A stretch of DNA of 64,000 nt from Mesorhizobium prunaredense (GTDB lineage Bacteria > Pseudomonadota > Alphaproteobacteria > Rhizobiales > Rhizobiaceae): NCBI RefSeq assembly GCF_900156895.1, contig NZ_FTPD01000006.1, positions 317,115-381,114 on the forward strand, written 5' to 3'. The position numbers and the translations under genes were made by a program. The notes below the pieces were generated by a model. The model searched no databases and was not told the DNA's origin. It was given only the letters and a program-made list of their open reading frames with translations. Positions within the stretch are counted from its first letter, which is position 1. Each line of letters starts with the position of its first letter. This document shows, piece after piece, positions 62,033 to 64,000 of this stretch.

Positions 62033-63007
62033 CTAGGCCGAAATATCGATGACGCCGCAGTCGCCGGCGGCGCTGCCGAAGGCGACGCGGCGTTCCTCTT
62101 TGTCCCACATCATCGAGGTGATGGCGCCCTTGCCCGGTCGGCGCAGAAGCACCTCCTTGGCGTCGGCGAAACGCACCGCCATCACCATGCCGTCGTCATA
62201 GCCGACGGCGACGACATCCTGACTTGGATGGCAGGCGACCGAGGTCACCATGGCGTTGCCGCGCGTGCCGAGTTCCAGCGGCGCCTTGCCCATCGGCCCG
62301 TCCTTGCCCGAAAACGGCCAGACGATCGCCGCCGGGGCTCCCGAACTGGCCAGCCATTTTCCCCTGGGCGCCCACGACAGGCTTTTGACTTTGCCGGGAT
62401 AGCCGCTCATCCGCATGTGCTTGCCATCGGCGAGCTTCCAGCCATGCAGCGCGTTCTCCTGCATGGTGGTGACGAGGAAGGCGCCGTCCGGCGAGAAGGT
62501 GATGCCGGTATGGGCGCCGGCCCATTCCAGCTCGACCGGCTTGCCGTTCGCCGCCGGGAAATGCAGCGTCGCGCCATTGTAGCGGGCGACGCCGAAGCGC
62601 ATGCCCTTGGGCGAGAACGCCAGCCCCTCGACCGAACGCGGATGCAAGAATTCCTTGGTCTTGCCGTCGGCGAAACGCACGAAGGCGATCTTGCCCGAGG
62701 CATAGGCGACGGCGCCTTGTGGTCCCGCGGCGACGCTGGTGATCCATTTCTTCCCGGCGCTTGCCAGTTCTGCCGCATTGCTGCCGGCGGTAACGGAAAA
62801 AATCTTGCCGTCCTCGCCGCCGGTGATCAGCCGGTCGTTGGCCGCATCGTGGAAGGCGGCGAGCAGCCCGTCATTGGCCTGCGTCGTCTTGTGGCCGTGG
62901 TCCAGCCGATGGATTGTGCCGTCGGCCAGTGCGAAATGCGGTACGTCGCCAAGGAAAACGGCGGCGATGCAATGTCCCTGGAGATCAAGCGGGGCGACTG
63001 TCGGCAT
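62033..63007 (-). CDS. WD40-repeat protein
   Basis: A 324-residue beta-propeller protein with repeated blade segments such as RLITGGEDGKIFSVTAG, GMRFGVARYNGATLHFPA, GAFLVTTMQENALHGWKL and GKWLASSGAPAAIVWPF. There is no signal peptide. WD40 proteins serve as scaffolds; the function here is unknown. The gene lies next to the CobW-family GTPase gene and may be linked to metal handling. The ATG at 63007 is chosen; MESP at 63019 is also possible. Longer upstream readings run through a palindromic repeat. Confidence 0.78.
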   Translation of the reverse strand: MPTVAPLDLQGHCIAAVFLGDVPHFALADGTIHRLDHGHKTTQANDGLLAAFHDAANDRLITGGEDGKIFSVTAGSNAAELASAGKKWITSVAAGPQGAVAYASGKIAFVRFADGKTKEFLHPRSVEGLAFSPKGMRFGVARYNGATLHFPAANGKPVELEWAGAHTGITFSPDGAFLVTTMQENALHGWKLADGKHMRMSGYPGKVKSLSWAPRGKWLASSGAPAAIVWPFSGKDGPMGKAPLELGTRGNAMVTSVACHPSQDVVAVGYDDGMVMAVRFADAKEVLLRRPGKGAITSMMWDKEERRVAFGSAAGDCGVIDISA

Positions 63008-63079
63008 GGGAGATTCCATTCGAGATTGGTGTGGTCGCCCTGCCGCTGCGGAGGAATCATTAGCGCGGCTAGGTGCGAC

Positions 63080-63272
63080 GCGACCTTCTCCCCTTGCGGG
63101 AGAAGGTGGATTGGCGCGTAGCGCCAAGACGGTTGAGGGGTGTTGGACGAAGCGCAGTTGGCGCCAAGCTGGAACACCCCTCATCCGACCGAGCGAAACC
63201 TGTGATCGGGCTTGCCGGAGGCAAGACCCGTGGGCTCGGCCACCTTCTCCCACAAGGGGAGAAGGAAAGAAC
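63080..63272. repeat. REPIN-like inverted pair of palindromic repeats
   Basis: Two inverted units: the left has CCTTCTCCCCTTGCGGGAGAAGG followed by a TTGGCGCG/TAGCGCCAA stem and GGTTGAGGGGTG, and the right has CACCCCTCATCCGACC and, at its end, CCTTCTCCCACAAGGGGAGAAGG. A further CGGGCTTGCCGGAGGCAAGACCCG stem lies inside. It sits between the WD40 and CobW-type genes. Confidence 0.75.
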
Positions 63273-63302
63273 GTGCAGCGCTAGCGTTATAAGGCCCGAA
63301 AA

Positions 63303-64000
63303 TCAAGCTGCCTGGCAGGCATCAAAACTCTTCTTCAGCCGCTCGGCGTCGAGTTCGCGGCCGATGAAGACCAGCCGGCTCTCGTGCTTCTCGCCGTCCT
63401 TCCAGGCGCGCTGGTGGTCGCCCTCGATGATCATGTGCACGCCCTGGATGACGTAGCGCTCGTCATCGCCTTTAAGCGCGATGATCCCTTTCAGACGCAG
63501 GATGTTCGGGCCTTCCATCTGGGTGATCTTCTCGATCCAGGGGAAGAATTTTTTCGGGTCCATCTCGCCGCCGCGCAACGACACCGACTGCACCGTCACG
63601 TCATGTATATCGGACGGGTGCGCGTGATCATGGTGGTCATGCCCGTCATGGTGATGATGCCCGTCATGATCGTGATGATCATGGTCATGATGATCATGGT
63701 GATGATGGTCGTGGTCGTCACGCGCCTCGAGGAAATGCGGATCGTTCTCCAGCGCCCGAGAAAGATCGAAGGCGCCGCGGTCGAGCACCTCGGACAGCGC
63801 CACGCCGGCGCGCGTGGTACGATGGATCCGGGCCGCCGGGTTGATCGCGCGGATCGTCGCCTCGACCTTGCTCAGTTCCTCCGGCGTGACGAGATCGGTC
63901 TTGTTGAGCACGACGACATCGGCAAAGGCGATCTGATCCTCGGCTTCGCGGGAATCCTTCAGCCGCAACGGCAGGTGCTTGGCGTCGACCAGCGCCACCA
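63303..64000 (-). CDS. CobW/COG0523-family GTPase, C-terminal part (cut by window)
   Basis: The visible 232 residues are the C-terminal part of a CobW-type metal chaperone; the Walker A and CxCC region lie beyond the window. The GTPase base-recognition motif VVVLNKTDLV is near the left edge, followed by a His/Asp-rich stretch of about 40 residues (positions about 63600-63720), likely to bind zinc or nickel, and the CobW C-terminal domain (VQSVSLRGGEMDPKKFFPWI). Members deliver metal to enzymes in low-zinc conditions. The adjacent WD40 gene may be in the same operon. Confidence 0.85.
   Translation of the reverse strand, partial: VALVDAKHLPLRLKDSREAEDQIAFADVVVLNKTDLVTPEELSKVEATIRAINPAARIHRTTRAGVALSEVLDRGAFDLSRALENDPHFLEARDDHDHHHHDHHDHDHHDHDGHHHHDGHDHHDHAHPSDIHDVTVQSVSLRGGEMDPKKFFPWIEKITQMEGPNILRLKGIIALKGDDERYVIQGVHMIIEGDHQRAWKDGEKHESRLVFIGRELDAERLKKSFDACQAA

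Noticed and set aside
63600..63720. CAT/GAT-rich tandem-looking tract that might be a microsatellite or CRISPR-like repeat
   Set aside because: It is the in-frame coding sequence of the His/Asp-rich loop of the CobW-family GTPase, without regular unit length or spacers.

Overview
The window is GC-rich, densely coded chromosomal DNA from an alphaproteobacterium of the Rhizobiales, most likely a Mesorhizobium or close relative. Pointers are a tandem pair of small secreted proteins of the type I recall as DUF680 (a family I associate with Mesorhizobium), a Rhizobium-type aglEFGAK/aglR alpha-glucoside locus, a membrane-bound PuuD-type urate oxidase, a fused allantoinase/OHCU decarboxylase, and palindromic intergenic repeats of rhizobial type. 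No rRNA, tRNA, IS element, CRISPR array or replication origin was seen. All assignments were made by reading the sequence, without database searches.

Layout. 0-2.5 kb: a Gfo/Idh/MocA oxidoreductase, the remnant of an FAD dehydrogenase, and an esterase. 2.6-10.4 kb: a minus-strand operon for gamma-butyrobetaine/carnitine breakdown (beta-keto acid cleavage enzyme, HD-domain protein, carnitine 3-dehydrogenase, acyl-CoA dehydrogenase, NDP-forming acyl-CoA synthetase, CaiD-like hydratase) with a divergent GlxA/AraC-type regulator. 10.5-14.2 kb: xylose isomerase and xylulokinase with a small SnoaL-like gene between them on the other strand. 14.3-20.7 kb: TPR protein, LysE-type exporter, L,D-transpeptidase, a PPi-type phosphofructokinase homologue, a metallo-beta-lactamase-fold protein, and a molybdopterin oxidoreductase paired with a flavin reductase. 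20.7-23.4 kb: a two-component Rieske N-demethylase for glycine betaine or stachydrine (gbcAB-like) whose leader carries a clear cobalamin riboswitch. 23.9-24.6 kb: two DUF680-like genes and a strong terminator.

24.6-32.6 kb: the alpha-glucoside operon and its LacI-type repressor, with two matching palindromic operators in the divergent promoter region. 32.6-35.9 kb: an orphan Imm8-like immunity gene of lower GC, then an ECF sigma / anti-sigma / secreted subtilase operon. 36-43.2 kb: an oligopeptide-type ABC transporter and a CocE-type hydrolase. 43.4-43.9 kb: a brnTA toxin-antitoxin pair with an apparent CTG start for the toxin. 44-58.3 kb: purine catabolism in two divergent blocks (nucleoside deaminase, ureidoglycolate lyase, ureidoglycine aminohydrolase, allantoinase/OHCU decarboxylase; then HIU hydrolase, xdhABC, LysR regulator, PuuD urate oxidase, guanine deaminase, UPF0303 protein, glycerate kinase). 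Together they take guanine and xanthine to urate, allantoin and glyoxylate, and the last gene can process glyoxylate carbon as glycerate; only allantoate hydrolysis and glyoxylate carboligase are not seen. 58.3-64 kb: a UdgX-type uracil-DNA glycosylase, a glutamine synthetase-like gene with a class III aminotransferase, a WD40 protein and a truncated CobW-family GTPase.

The observations most worth pursuing are the cobalamin riboswitch in front of a betaine demethylase, the sigma/anti-sigma/protease operon in which the anti-sigma outer domain resembles the protease prodomain, a palindromic repeat inserted in frame within xdhC, the CTG-initiated brnT, and the carnitine operon that has an NDP-forming CoA ligase but no visible thioesterase.
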